A stretch of 64,000 nt of DNA, from contig NZ_MVDG02000001.1 of NCBI RefSeq assembly GCF_002008315.2, positions 1,426,001 through 1,490,000 on the forward strand, given 5' to 3'. Made by a program: the position numbers and the translations under genes. This stretch comes from Arthrobacter sp. KBS0703 (GTDB lineage: Bacteria; Actinomycetota; Actinomycetes; Actinomycetales; Micrococcaceae). Positions 54,034 through 63,468 of this stretch are shown here, piece after piece; position 1 is the stretch's first letter, and the number at the start of each line of letters is the position of its first letter. The notes beneath the pieces were generated by a model. That model made no database searches and was not told where the DNA came from. It saw only the letters and a list, made by a program, of their open reading frames with translations.

Positions 54034-54627
54034 ATGAACAACCCTTTCGACAACGCCTACGATGCCGTTCTCCGGCAGGATGAGGCCAGCCGGAACCGTG
54101 ACCTGCAGAAGCAGACCGACTCCGGGGTCCAACAGCAGTACGCCCGCGGCCGCGTCGAGCCGTACTTGTTGAATGTCGCGCCAGCAGTCCTCCGCCGGCT
54201 GACCGAACTAGGGATCAACCCGATCACCGATTCCGTCAGCTCTCAAGCTTGGCCAGCTCCCGCCCCGCGGACGAAGGTTCCGTATTGGCCACTGCAGGCT
54301 ACGTTCGGGCCGGACGGAAAGATCACCGCCCTGCACGGCACGCAGCTATGCATGACAGCCGAGGGATTCTTCGTGTTGAATCCGACGCTCACCGGACATC
54401 AAGGCTTCGCCGAACTGCTCGAAACCGTGTACGTCATTAGGCAGAGACCCTCATACAACGACGTCAGGCGATTGGCACCAGTTTGCGTTGAAGATGGAAC
54501 TGACCGGGTCTGCGTCGCCACCCATGGTTACGACGACGTCATCATGACTGAATTCTCGGACCACGTGGCTGAACACGTGCGTCTCCTCCATCGCGCTGCC
54601 CAGCTCGGACCGATCTGGAATCAGTAA
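54034..54627 (+). CDS. Hypothetical protein of the transfer module
   Basis: 197 aa. The ATG at 54034 (MNNPFDNAYDAVL) is preferred because GGAG lies just upstream; an alternative ATG is at 54022. A polar N-terminus (RQDEASRNRDLQKQTDSGVQ) is followed by a mixed domain with LLNVAPAVLRRLTELGINPI and a Trp/Pro-rich stretch. No family recognised. It lies 42 bp after the replication-relaxation-like gene, likely in the same transcript. Confidence 0.7.
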   Translation: MNNPFDNAYDAVLRQDEASRNRDLQKQTDSGVQQQYARGRVEPYLLNVAPAVLRRLTELGINPITDSVSSQAWPAPAPRTKVPYWPLQATFGPDGKITALHGTQLCMTAEGFFVLNPTLTGHQGFAELLETVYVIRQRPSYNDVRRLAPVCVEDGTDRVCVATHGYDDVIMTEFSDHVAEHVRLLHRAAQLGPIWNQ

Positions 54628-54786
54628 GAGCTCAAACCTGCCCACCTGAAAACTGACCTGCTCTCCGCAACCAATGCCAGGACGTCGGTGGGTTCACCTG
54701 CCCCTCCCGCATTTGGGTTGATACCTTCTCCCACGCTCTCGTTGTAACCCCCCCTGTCACCCGGTTGCCTACGCATGTTTCCGGGT

Positions 54787-54947
54787 ATGGGCGAAAAGAA
54801 AATCAAAGACCGCGTCCTGGACAGCACCGCCAAAGACCGGAAGGAAATTGACGACTGGATGGCCTCGGCCAGCGGCGGCAAACTACTCGGCGCATCGTCG
54901 TCCTCCTCGGACTGTGGACCGTCGTCCGGATGATCTGGAACTTCTGA
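54787..54947 (+). pseudogene. Frameshifted small membrane protein
   Basis: ATG 54787 gives MGEKKIKDRVLDSTAKDRKE, then IDDWMASASGGK. In the next frame RRIVVLLGLWTVVRMIWNF supplies a membrane helix and a TGA at 54945 that overlaps the following ATG (TGATG). The two parts form a natural small anchored protein with one base lost near 54878. The preserved TGATG coupling argues the genes were a functional pair. Confidence 0.6.
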
Positions 54948-55219
54948 TGAACGGCATCTACGGCCGGGCCGCCACCGGGCTGCAGGATTCTTCCTGGGCG
55001 GTGAATGAGTCCGTCGCGAAGGTCGGCGCCAGGGGTGAGCAGAAGACCGAGGCGCTGCTGAACGGCTTCGGGAAGAAGGCTGCCGTCCTGCACGACCTGC
55101 GGATCCCCATCCCCGGATTCAAAGCCAACATCGACCACGCCATCGTCTCCGGCAAGTCGGTGCTGCTGAACGACTCCAAGATGTGGAAGCCCGGCCTCTA
55201 CCTGCTGCTGGCCACGTAG
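54947..55219 (+). pseudogene. NERD nuclease-related domain protein, truncated
   Basis: 90 aa. The start of a NERD domain is clear: VGARGEQKTEALLNGFGKK, VLHDLRIPIPG, NIDHAIVSGKSVLLNDSKMW with Asp-His and Asp-Ser-Lys. It then ends abruptly at TAG after KPGLYLLLAT, before the rest of the domain (normally 60-100 more residues). Translationally coupled to the frameshifted gene before it. Probably a decayed transfer-associated gene. Confidence 0.65.
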
Positions 55220-55253
55220 GCGCTGGCACTGCCCGGTTCAAAAAGCCGCTTCG

Positions 55254-55784
55254 TCACGGGCTGCTCCAGTCATCGAGGAGTGCCTCGTCGATGGCAGGGT
55301 CGTTCAATTCTTTCAGCCAAGCCAGCAATGATGGTGGACTTGCTGGATTCCGGGCCACGAGAACGCGCGTTGCCGGCACCATGTGGGCAAGTTGGCTTAG
55401 CCTGGCCGGCGTCGTGTTCGGGTTCGAGGCTTCAGTCGAGAGCGCTTCGACATCTTTATTACTCCGTGATGACTGCATGGCCAGCTCACCGGCTGTGTGC
55501 GGCGTCGCATGAACAGCAACCTTTGGGGGCTCAGAAGCGACCGGCTGAAGAGCCGCGGACAGTGGCGGTGTAGTGGCAACTGGTCGCGGTTTTTCTGTCC
55601 TTTCGCTGACTCGGCGCAACACACCCACTTGATCCCAGTTCACGTATATGTCGTCGCCTGTGTGCAGGTCCTTCTCAAGTGAGACTTTCCCAACAGTGGT
55701 TACTTTGATCGAGATGAGGTCCCAGTTAGGGATGCGCGAGTCAACGAGAAATGTTCTTCCGCCGTAGTCAAATTCGACTTTCAC
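55254..55784 (-). CDS. Protein with LRV-like repeats
   Basis: 176 aa. The N-terminal domain (MKVEFDYGGRTFLVDSRIPNW, SIKVTTVGKVSLEKDLHTGD) may be a small beta fold. A Pro-rich linker follows, then leucine-rich-repeat-variant-like units NPNTTPARLSQLA and NPASPPSLLAWLKELNDPAI. LRV repeats generally mediate binding. Its end lies 35 bp from the truncated NERD gene on the other strand. It appears intact. Confidence 0.65.
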   Translation of the reverse strand: MKVEFDYGGRTFLVDSRIPNWDLISIKVTTVGKVSLEKDLHTGDDIYVNWDQVGVLRRVSERTEKPRPVATTPPLSAALQPVASEPPKVAVHATPHTAGELAMQSSRSNKDVEALSTEASNPNTTPARLSQLAHMVPATRVLVARNPASPPSLLAWLKELNDPAIDEALLDDWSSP

Positions 55785-55940
55785 CTTGGCCTCCTACTGG
55801 GTGCTCTTTATCAAATGAAGTCCCAGCCCACTCAGGATGGCCGCAGATGAGTTTGGGTGTCAAGGCCTGGACGCCCTCCCCAAGCCCTGCGAGGCTTATC
55901 GAAGATGGGCCGATCGCGCCCGTTTCTTGCCCGCAAGTCG

Positions 55941-56243
55941 TCAGGTGCGGGGCGCCCGTTCGAGACAATGAATCATGAACGCGTGATCGCCGGCCTCGGT
56001 GCGCCAGTGGCTGAGGCGGTGTCTTAGCCAGTCGCGCATCCGCCGGGGGTCTTTGGTGTCGGGTGCGCCGCTGTGGGGCCACTGGGTGCCGTCAGGCATC
56101 CAGTCGAGGGCGGGCAGGATGTCTGCGACGGTCCAGCCGGCCAGGAAGAAGTCCCGGCACGAGCTGGAGCCGCCCAGGTCGAAGCTGCCGTGAAGGAAAC
56201 CCCGACACCGGCAGGGCACGCGTGGACCGCCTGCGCGAAACAC
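55941..56243 (-). pseudogene. C-terminal remnant of an element protein
   Basis: FLAGWTVADILPALDWMPDG, TQWPHSGAPD, then MRDWLRHRLSHWRTEAGD read like the C-terminal domain of replication or transfer proteins from actinobacterial elements. The N-terminal part is missing, and the visible start runs into a Cys/Arg-rich, non-protein stretch overlapping another remnant. Identification is tentative. Confidence 0.4.
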
Positions 56244-56527
56244 GCCGAAAAGAAACGCAGCTGAGTCCGGCCCAGGAATGCGCCGAACGCATCACCGCTC
56301 TGGCCCGCAAAGTGCGTGAGAACAAGGCCAAGAGCCACCGCCCGGACGCCGAGACCAAGAGCCCGGAAGCCGTCAAGGAAGCCCTGGAACAGATCAAAGC
56401 CCGCGCCCAAGAACAAGCCCGCCGCGACCAAATCCGCCGCAACGACGATCCGATGCTGCGCCAGGACCGGGCGTCGGCCCGTAAGAGGGCCAGTGCTTTT
56501 CAGGGCCTTAGAAGGGCGTGGTGGTGA
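56222..56527 (+). pseudogene. Charged helical remnant
   Basis: VDRLRETRRKETQLSPAQEC, AERITALARKVRENKAKSH, PEAVKEALEQIKARAQEQAR and RRDQIRRNDDPMLRQDRASA: a highly charged helix-rich tail without a start and with two competing frames at its 5' end. Typical of the end of relaxase or mobilisation proteins, but not assignable. Confidence 0.35.
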
Positions 56528-57210
56528 GTTCGCCACCAGCATCGAGTCATCCTCCACCATGGCAGCAGGTCCGTTGAGGCGTGGACGCGGCGCACGAACT
56601 CGCCTTCATCTGTGCTGCCGTGGCGCATGCCTGAACCTTGCGCGGAAGCCGCTTCAGGTTCGCCGAGGCGAAGACCACCATGGCGCAGACCCGTGGGCAG
56701 CCGCGACTTGCTGTTGATCTCATGTCGAAAATCAGCCGAAGGATCTGGCCAAGCCGTTAGTCTTAGACCTCGTTCCCGACAACGCCGACATCAAAACTGA
56801 AGCCTACTCGGCAAATCGCTCTTAGGGTTTTCGATCTACTTGGAGTCGTTAAATACGCCTGGCCAGCCCGTGATTCCGGTGGCTGCACGCGGTCGGGTTC
56901 CGAACAGAATCCAGAAAGATCGTGATTGGCCATATTGCTGCGATCGCAACTGCTTCGGTCATCCCTGGTTCACCTCTTTCGAGAGAGACGCCATGACGAC
57001 GAAGTACCGACGAGCGACAACCCTCACTCCGATAAGGTAAGCAATGAAGAGTATTAGTCCAGACCATTCCACGAGTACAGCTTCCTCTCTATGCCAACGG
57101 ATCTGAGGGGGCCGACAAACAACTGCTGCCCGTACATAAGGTGAGGCCCACGAATCCAACGGGGGCGCGTGTTCCCGGCCACCTGAACATCAACCCGACG
57201 CGTCACGCCG
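56528..57210. other. No supported gene
   Basis: About 680 bp with only short frames. A fragment VDAAHELAFICAAVAHA near 56580 hints at old coding sequence. Base composition is less GC-rich than the core in the second half (56800-57060). Confidence 0.4.
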
Positions 57211-57576
57211 TCATACGGCAAGTCGGGCGCTGACCTCTTGCATGTATTTACAGCGCCGAAGTTGTCTGTCCCTTGTCTCCTGGTCATCCGCCTGCCGCGC
57301 CTCTTCGGACTCCAAGATGTATTTGCGCGATAACCTGGCGGCGTATTCAGAGGTGAAGTGTCTGGCGGTGAAGTAATTGATGTCGGCTTCAGCCTCGGAT
57401 GCAATCTCCCGGAGCGGCGGCGACTCCAACTGTGCGGCGACTTCCACAGTCAGCATGCCGTGGTCCGGCATCTGATTCGCGATCCCTTCGACCCACTCCC
57501 GCCACCTCTCTGCATCGGCTGCACCTTCTCGCTCGCGGGCCGCCTGTTCCTCTCGGCGCCTGGAAAAGAATCCCAT
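57211..57576 (-). CDS. Hypothetical charged protein
   Basis: 121 aa. The ATG at 57576 (MGFFSRRREEQAARE) has GAGGA 7 nt upstream; longer in-frame starts lack one. Composition: an N-terminal Arg/Glu helix, EGIANQMPDHGMLTVEVAAQ, a central EAEADINYFTARHFTSEYAA and a C-terminal helix. It looks like a real soluble protein of no known family, maybe a regulator or anti-defence protein of the element; no evidence for the latter beyond location. Confidence 0.6.
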   Translation of the reverse strand: MGFFSRRREEQAAREREGAADAERWREWVEGIANQMPDHGMLTVEVAAQLESPPLREIASEAEADINYFTARHFTSEYAARLSRKYILESEEARQADDQETRDRQLRRCKYMQEVSARLAV

Positions 57577-57949
57577 GCTGTCATCCTCGGCTTTCATCGG
57601 GAACGGGTGGAATCGATGGCATGGCGCGTGTTGTGATGGTGAGAGAGCCCAACTGGCCATGGGTTTCATGATGGCGGTTATGTCGTTTTCGTCTAAGGGT
57701 TCAAAACCCTGACATCGGTAGCCATTTTCTACTCGCAGTCAGGCTGCCCGTCAAGGGAGCTAGGCAAGCTGCTGGTTCTCGAACTGGGAGGCGGCGAAGG
57801 TCTCTGCAGAAGGTGGTCTTTGCGGGACTCTCGTTGCCCGGCACTGTGGCTGTGGTACCACAGACTTCCCCGGCGACGGCCCTGCTGTAGCCTCTTCGGC
57901 CCGCTGCTCGCCGAGGGAGCGACGCTTCGCCGCTCTTTGAGTCACTAGC
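57577..57949. other. No supported gene; short hairpin
   Basis: Contains AGGGTTTTGAACCCT-like dyad symmetry (GGGTTCAAAACCC region near 57695-57711). It superficially recalls a T-arm but has no tRNA around it. A 61-codon frame on the minus strand (57760-57945) has no ribosome site. Confidence 0.35.
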
Positions 57950-58156
57950 CTAGTAGTCCAGCGTATGAATAAAAGCCACTTGCTGTGGATTGATTCGGTG
58001 CGTGTAGCCTGGGCGGTTCATGCCCACATCCATGAACCGTTGTTCTGACAACGCGGCATGGAACTCTTCCATGACTTCCTCGAGTGGGACACCCTTCAAA
58101 GTTATAGACGTTCCCTCGGAATCCGTTAGTTTGAGGATGACGTGCATTTCTGACAT
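57950..58156 (-). CDS. Small hypothetical protein
   Basis: 68 aa: MSEMHVILKLTDSEGTSITL, GVPLEEVMEEFHAALSEQRF, NPQQVAFIHTLDY. It looks like a small alpha/beta protein. AAGGTCA precedes the ATG, the composition is ordinary, and it is not recognised. Confidence 0.6.
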   Translation of the reverse strand: MSEMHVILKLTDSEGTSITLKGVPLEEVMEEFHAALSEQRFMDVGMNRPGYTHRINPQQVAFIHTLDY

Positions 58157-58321
58157 TGACCTTATCCCTTCAATAGGCCCCGGTCCCGGACCTTACTTAC
58201 CTGTGCAAGATCCTGATTGGATAGTAGGAGTGGCCAGTTCACGATTGAAGAGCCTAGGGCCATGAGGGGTTGAAGTGTCCCCAGAAGGTCGTACGCGCCG
58301 CTAGCTTTTTACGCGCTACGG

Positions 58322-59320
58322 CTACGTTTCTGGTCTTCGATCAGCCATCTCCACCAAGGTCGGAGTGTCGGGATTCTCGGGTGTCGATGCGAAGATCGTG
58401 ACCGCAGTCGCCCCGCCTTTAGGCTTTGCCCGAGCCGTGACCGTTCCGCTTCGTGCCTGATTGAGGACACTGATGATCGTTGCAGTGGCTGCGGCGAGCA
58501 TCTGTGGAGTCAGTTCCTGCCGGCGGTCGTCAAGGAGCTGGACCGTGACTCCCCGTTCTCTGGCCTTGCGCGCTGCTTCCAGTACCTCTTGGGTGGCAAG
58601 GACCCGCCCGCGGATTTCGTCCCGGAGCTGAGCTTCGATGAGCTTGAATTCCTGCCGGTCCGCTTCGCTGGGAACGAACCCTGGTGTTGAGATTTGGTCC
58701 AGGGCCGGGGTGACAATCCAACGCACTCGCTCTAGCCATTGGTTGCGGGCAATGCTGAGGGCTTTGTCCGTCGCGTACCGGTCCGCAGCTGCCTGGGCAT
58801 CAGCTGTGTATTGGCTGATCCGGAGGTCATTGCTACGGAGCAAGCGCCCAATCATAGTGGCAAGGGTGAGCCACCCGACCGTGGCGATGCTCATCATGAG
58901 GCCGCCGGCGAAGCCAACGGTGGTCCCCGACGCCCAGACGACGGCCAGGATAACCGATAGAACGCCACCCACCCACGAGATGAGCACGCGGCCCCGGACG
59001 TTGACGACAACGAGGAGGGTGTAGGAGGCGGCTATATGCCAGGACGCGTACCCAGGCCACTCGTCCTTGGGTAGGACACTGTCGACCATCACCCCCATGA
59101 CCACCACAGTTGCCACGGCGGCGAGGGCACGTGTCCTCGTCAGCGTCTTCGGTCGCGGGATGAGGATCATGACGGTCGCCGCTGCATAGAAGACCATGGC
59201 TGTAATGGACGGCCAGATGCTGCTGACCATCTCCAAGCTGAGCAGCCCCACGATGATGTGGACGCTGGCAAACAAAGCGCACACAAGAACCATCGTCCTG
59301 GCAGAGGCGGCGCGGATCAC
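58322..59320 (-). CDS. Membrane kinase-like partner of a two-component system
   Basis: 332 aa from a GTG overlapping the upstream kinase stop (GTGA). Five or so membrane helices in the first 160 residues are followed by a dimerisation-like coiled coil (SNDLRISQYTADAQAAADRY, KALSIARNQWLERVRWIV) and a C-terminal region with TPQMLAAATATIISVLNQAR and TVTARAKPKGGATAVTIFAS. It has the size and layout of a NarL-class histidine kinase, but I see no phospho-acceptor His box or DNGVG-type G box. It may therefore be a degenerate kinase or accessory sensor. Last gene of a three-gene operon. Confidence 0.65.
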   Translation of the reverse strand: MIRAASARTMVLVCALFASVHIIVGLLSLEMVSSIWPSITAMVFYAAATVMILIPRPKTLTRTRALAAVATVVVMGVMVDSVLPKDEWPGYASWHIAASYTLLVVVNVRGRVLISWVGGVLSVILAVVWASGTTVGFAGGLMMSIATVGWLTLATMIGRLLRSNDLRISQYTADAQAAADRYATDKALSIARNQWLERVRWIVTPALDQISTPGFVPSEADRQEFKLIEAQLRDEIRGRVLATQEVLEAARKARERGVTVQLLDDRRQELTPQMLAAATATIISVLNQARSGTVTARAKPKGGATAVTIFASTPENPDTPTLVEMADRRPET

Positions 59321-60522
59321 GAGGTAGCCCCTTCCCACTCCAGGTCTACTTCGGTCCCCGAGCCCGATGTGGAGGTGACCTTCCCGGCACCGCCCACAGC
59401 ATTAAGGCGGCCGATGATGGAAACCCGGACGCCAAGCCGTCGATCTGACACCAGCGCTTGGTCGAAACCGACTCCGTTGTCCTTAATCTTCACCACGACA
59501 CGATTGGCGTTCATAAGGGAGCGTCCGATGACATTGACCTCGCATCGAGTCGCGCCGGAATGGCGTCTCGCATTCTTCACAGCCTCAGTCGTCGCCTCGA
59601 ACACGGCGCTGACCACTGGGGCGGGAAGCATCACGTTCTGTGGAGAGTTACAGGTGACCGCTACCTCAGGGGCCCCGGCCCGGTCTTCGACTGTGAAGCG
59701 GATCCGTGCGGCCAGCTCCGCGACCGTTGCCGGCGGCCTCTCAACGGCCACGGCGTCAAAAAGACCAAGACGTCCACGGGCCCGGCTGGCCAATCGCGAG
59801 CTGGCGGCGTATTCGTAATCTGAATGAGCGTTGGCGGCTGTGATCAGTGCGGCCATAACACTGTCGTGGAGAAGCCCGTCAAGGCGGAGTCGCTCATTGC
59901 TCACTGCTGCGGCTGAGGCGGCCTCCCTATATTGCCGGATGGCTTCATCAGCAGCCTCGTCGACCCTAGCGGCTGTCTGGCGCAGGATGCCAATGGTCAG
60001 GCAAATGATTACCGCAAGAATTGTGGCGAACAAGGTGTCTTCCCACGCCAACATGATTGTCCCGACCGAGCCCACCTGCGCGGTCGTACGCACAACGCCT
60101 AACACCGCGCCTATCACCACGGAGTACACGCACCCGGCGGCGGTGCCCGCAGTGAACGTGCACCAGGCCGCGCCGACATTGATCACGGCCCACAACCACG
60201 GCGTGCCGATACCGGCCGGCACGGCCGGCGGCACCGCAACAGGCCAGAGGGTCAGCCCGGCCAAGACAAGAGCAATTAGGATCACACCAGTAGTCCGTAG
60301 GAAACTGCCACGGACCGAGGCGGCCACGAACCAGACGAAAACGGCGAGGAACGCCCACAGGAAAACAGCCTCCCACCATGTCTCGGTCCACTGCCTCTGC
60401 CCGATGATCAGCCCCAGTGCCTGTAGAAGCAGCAAGAGTGCGACCGCACTGATGCCCTGTCCCATCAGCCGGTGCGTCGCTTGTGCCGACGGCCCGGCGG
60501 GGATCTGAACGTGCACCTTCAT
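59317..60522 (-). CDS. Sensor histidine kinase (NarL/DesK class)
   Basis: 401 aa. Six or more N-terminal membrane helices (about 22-180) are followed by the dimerisation segment RLRLDGLLHDSVMAALITAA with probable phospho-acceptor His219, and an HATPase_c domain with N box EATTEAVKNARRHSGA and G box KIKDNGVGFD, then GLG/GV-type LGVRVSIIGR and GSGTEVDLEW. Start overlaps the response-regulator stop (ATGA). The signal is unknown. Confidence 0.88.
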   Translation of the reverse strand: MKVHVQIPAGPSAQATHRLMGQGISAVALLLLLQALGLIIGQRQWTETWWEAVFLWAFLAVFVWFVAASVRGSFLRTTGVILIALVLAGLTLWPVAVPPAVPAGIGTPWLWAVINVGAAWCTFTAGTAAGCVYSVVIGAVLGVVRTTAQVGSVGTIMLAWEDTLFATILAVIICLTIGILRQTAARVDEAADEAIRQYREAASAAAVSNERLRLDGLLHDSVMAALITAANAHSDYEYAASSRLASRARGRLGLFDAVAVERPPATVAELAARIRFTVEDRAGAPEVAVTCNSPQNVMLPAPVVSAVFEATTEAVKNARRHSGATRCEVNVIGRSLMNANRVVVKIKDNGVGFDQALVSDRRLGVRVSIIGRLNAVGGAGKVTSTSGSGTEVDLEWEGATS

Positions 60523-61208
60523 TTCTTCCGTAGTGGAAGTAGCGGTGGCAAGATTCCGTCCTCGACGGCCCGGCGGTAGAGGTCAATTTTTGTTTCCGCT
60601 GGCCGGCCCGCGCCCTCGTACTTTTCCCGGATCCTGTCGATATAAGTCTTGACCGTGCTCTCGACCACATTCATGCGCCGTGCCACTTGGTACTGGGAGA
60701 ATCCCGCAGCATACAGGCCCAAACATTCGGCCTCGCGCTCCGACAGGTTTGCCTCCACGAATTGGGTGTCGGTTTCGATAGCGGCCGCCATCTCTTGACT
60801 GTCGATAGACTCCCCGGCGGCGACCCGCCGCAGTTTCGAGAATGTCTCCGCGGTCGGTTCCGATTTCCTCGAAACACCCATCGCCCCGTTTGCCAGCGCC
60901 TCCTGAAGGGCGCCGACATCATCGCCGAGCGTGAATACCAGGACTTTGTAGCCGGCCGCCACAAGGCGCCTCACGTTTTCACTGGGCCGTGAACCATCGG
61001 CCAGGGACATGTCGAGAGCAACGACATCGCAGATGCCGGCTCCAGCGCCCAAGAATGCGTCAACGGTGGATGCCAAGCCTTCTACGGTAACGGGCGGTCT
61101 ATGGTTACGCGAGTCCCGGGCTGCCGCGAGAGCAAATCCGATTCTTATGGCCTCATGGTCATCGATTATCCCAGCGCGAATCACATTCGGATCCACGGTT
61201 TTTCCCAT
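60519..61208 (-). CDS. LuxR/NarL-type response regulator
   Basis: 229 aa. Receiver domain with acidic pocket IIDDHEA and phospho-acceptor Asp66 in VVALDMSLAD, then switch residues VFTLGDD and KSEP (conserved Lys). C-terminal LuxR helix-turn-helix: LSEREAECLGLYAAGFSQYQ, VARRMNVVESTVKTYIDRIR. Control of this or a linked operon is likely but no binding site is identifiable. First gene of the operon with the two sensor proteins. Confidence 0.92.
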   Translation of the reverse strand: MGKTVDPNVIRAGIIDDHEAIRIGFALAAARDSRNHRPPVTVEGLASTVDAFLGAGAGICDVVALDMSLADGSRPSENVRRLVAAGYKVLVFTLGDDVGALQEALANGAMGVSRKSEPTAETFSKLRRVAAGESIDSQEMAAAIETDTQFVEANLSEREAECLGLYAAGFSQYQVARRMNVVESTVKTYIDRIREKYEGAGRPAETKIDLYRRAVEDGILPPLLPLRKK

Positions 61209-61937
61209 CTCGACCTCACATAGTGCACAGAATCAGTTTGACGTCACCCGCTCGGCCTGCCAAGCCCGACACAGAGTAGGTCTTCTAGCGACTTCCGGCT
61301 CAGTTCGCCCCTCCGATTCGGTCGTTCAGATGGTCCACCCAGGGCCCCTTCCGTACAGATAAATTGCCCATCTGGATAGCCGCATGCAACCAACATTTCG
61401 GCAAGAAAGGTTTCACCCATCACTAGGGGCTAACGGCCCAGGAGCCACGTAATGGAACAGTCAAAGCCTTGGGCAAACCCCACCCCGGCCGAGCCTAAGA
61501 GCGGGGGCCACGACCGCCACAATCTTCGTATCCACACCCTCGATCCCCACGCACCCACATAAGGGGAGTTGCCTGATCGCAGCTCAAATGTGGCCTGAGC
61601 GAGTGAGTAGTCAGGCCGCGTACGCCCTTCTGCGGACATTTCCGCCGCAGAAGGCCCTTGCCTCTTCGCAGCAGCATTGGCGAGTTCTAGCATCAAACCA
61701 GGATCAGACGCCGGGCACACGGCCCCACTCGGGATCCTGTCGGGACACGGGCACCACGGATCTAAGGACGATGGTTCCTGGCACTTTCGATTGTGCGAGT
61801 CGGTGTCGTGGCATTGCAACAGCACGCACGCATTCGGATCCGTTTTAATGGTCTCCCGCGATAATTCTGGTCCCCAGCTTGCCGCGGAAAATGGTCCGCC
61901 ATAGAAAATTGGGATTTGACCTTTTGAAGGGCCACTC
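61209..61937. other. 730 bp without a supported gene
   Basis: Lies between the response regulator start (leftward) and the cutinase start (rightward), so it should carry both promoters. Short frames on both strands look random. No strong repeats or palindromes were found by eye. Confidence 0.4.
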
Positions 61938-63224
61938 ATGAGAAAGTACCTTGACCAACCGAAGTCGACACTAGGACGACGACTAGTCTTCCAAGCAACG
62001 ATCATCGCCATGATCGTCTCGACAGGCGTAGTCTCCACTACAGCCGTGGCGCAGGCGGTTGCCGGCTACCACACCAGCGGGACCAACGTCCGAGTTAGAG
62101 CCGGGGCGAACACCCAGACAGCACAGATTAATTCCATCGCATCCGCGGGCACTCCTCTCGACATGGAATGCCAAACAGCAGGTCAAACTGTCACTGCCTC
62201 GGGATTCGGCACCTCGTCGGTTTGGGACAAGCTTTACGGCTACGGCGGCTACATCTCGGACCTGTTCGTTCGGGAAACCCCCTACGCGCAATTCGACTCG
62301 CGGATTCCTCGTTGCGGAGCGGCAACCGCCCAACCGCCGGCCCCCACCTACAGAACGTCTGTAGCAGTTACTCAACACACCGCGCCCTCCTTCAATGCGA
62401 CCATAAGTGGCAATATTGCTGCCGGCACTCCTGTATCTATCTCTTGCCAGAACTACGGTACTGCCGTTGGAGGCAGCTTCATTTGGGACAGGATAGGCTC
62501 CGCATTTATCAGTGACCTATACGTGAACGGCACGCCGTTTAACGCCTTCGACAGCCGGATTCCGCGGTGCGGACTCAATTTTCAACCCGTAGACTGCAGC
62601 CACACCCTATTCATCGGTGCCCGTGGATCCGCCGAGGACTTAGGAAGCGAATCCATGGGCACACCCGGCGCCACAGTGATGGAGACTTATCTTCGACTAA
62701 AGCTTCGCAGGACGGACGTGGATCCGGGCGGCGTCAACTACACCGCGTACCCGGTCGAATTCCTCTATCCGTGGTACGGGCCCTATTATCTTGGCGTATA
62801 TATGAGCGGCGTGGACGACGGCACCAAAAAAACGCTGGATGTACTCCGCGCCCGAACGGACGGGAATGTCTGTGGCTGGGAGCACACGAAAACCGTCCTT
62901 GTGGGCTACAGCTCAGGTGCTTGGGCTGTTGGCAACGCTATCGACCAAATGACCCCACAGGAGCGACAAACGATCCGCGGCGTGGTTACCTACGGTAACC
63001 CGAGATTCAATCCATCAGCCAACGGCGCCTCCGGATGGACCGGCCAAGGTATCCGGGGAGCTCGCGGCCCATACCCTGATGGAGTGAATACCCGCTCTCG
63101 GGACTACTGCCGCCAAGACGTAGTGTGCAAAGGCATCGTAGGGAGCTGGGCGGAGCACACAAGGTACGTCGACCCCGGGCCGGAGGTCGACAACGGAGTT
63201 ACATTTCTTTCCACCCAGATCTGA
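61938..63224 (+). CDS. Secreted cutinase with two SH3-like repeats
   Basis: 428 aa. Signal peptide (FQATIIAMIVSTGVVSTTAV, cut near residue 40). Two SH3b-like repeats (about 45-127 and 138-212) each end in the same FDSRIPRCG and contain GxVRVRAG- or WDRIGSAFISDLYV-type strands. They probably bind cell wall or substrate surfaces. The C-terminal cutinase domain has FIGARGSAED, nucleophile Ser325 in GYSSG, catalytic Asp in the CRQDVVCKG disulfide loop, and His in AEHTRYV. Likely an esterase/lipase on lipids or cutin-like polyesters. GAAGGG precedes the ATG. Confidence 0.85.
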   Translation: MRKYLDQPKSTLGRRLVFQATIIAMIVSTGVVSTTAVAQAVAGYHTSGTNVRVRAGANTQTAQINSIASAGTPLDMECQTAGQTVTASGFGTSSVWDKLYGYGGYISDLFVRETPYAQFDSRIPRCGAATAQPPAPTYRTSVAVTQHTAPSFNATISGNIAAGTPVSISCQNYGTAVGGSFIWDRIGSAFISDLYVNGTPFNAFDSRIPRCGLNFQPVDCSHTLFIGARGSAEDLGSESMGTPGATVMETYLRLKLRRTDVDPGGVNYTAYPVEFLYPWYGPYYLGVYMSGVDDGTKKTLDVLRARTDGNVCGWEHTKTVLVGYSSGAWAVGNAIDQMTPQERQTIRGVVTYGNPRFNPSANGASGWTGQGIRGARGPYPDGVNTRSRDYCRQDVVCKGIVGSWAEHTRYVDPGPEVDNGVTFLSTQI

Positions 63225-63468
63225 CGAGCCGATGCGCGCAGACTGCAAACCGGCTGCCGCAGCCAGGTTTCGCCCGTTCTCAAAGGTGAGATCTTGAACC
63301 CCTAACCAGCTCAGCCGCCTGCCGCCTGAGTGAAGGAAGGAGGAGCCGCCCCCGCTGTGTGGTGCAGGCAACTTCGGAAAACGACACAGCCCGCATATTT
63401 TGCTGGTTACAACTATGTACGTACTATGCCCGAGCCTCGACGAGCGACGAAGACCCAGTAGTACTTTG

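Noticed and set aside
57695..57711. GGGTTCAAAACCC as a tRNA T-arm or second attachment site
   Set aside because: No cloverleaf around it and it does not match the tRNA-Leu 3' end.
59831..60508. A 225-codon frame antisense to the histidine kinase
   Set aside because: It mirrors the kinase membrane region; Thr/Ala-rich shadow frame without a ribosome site.
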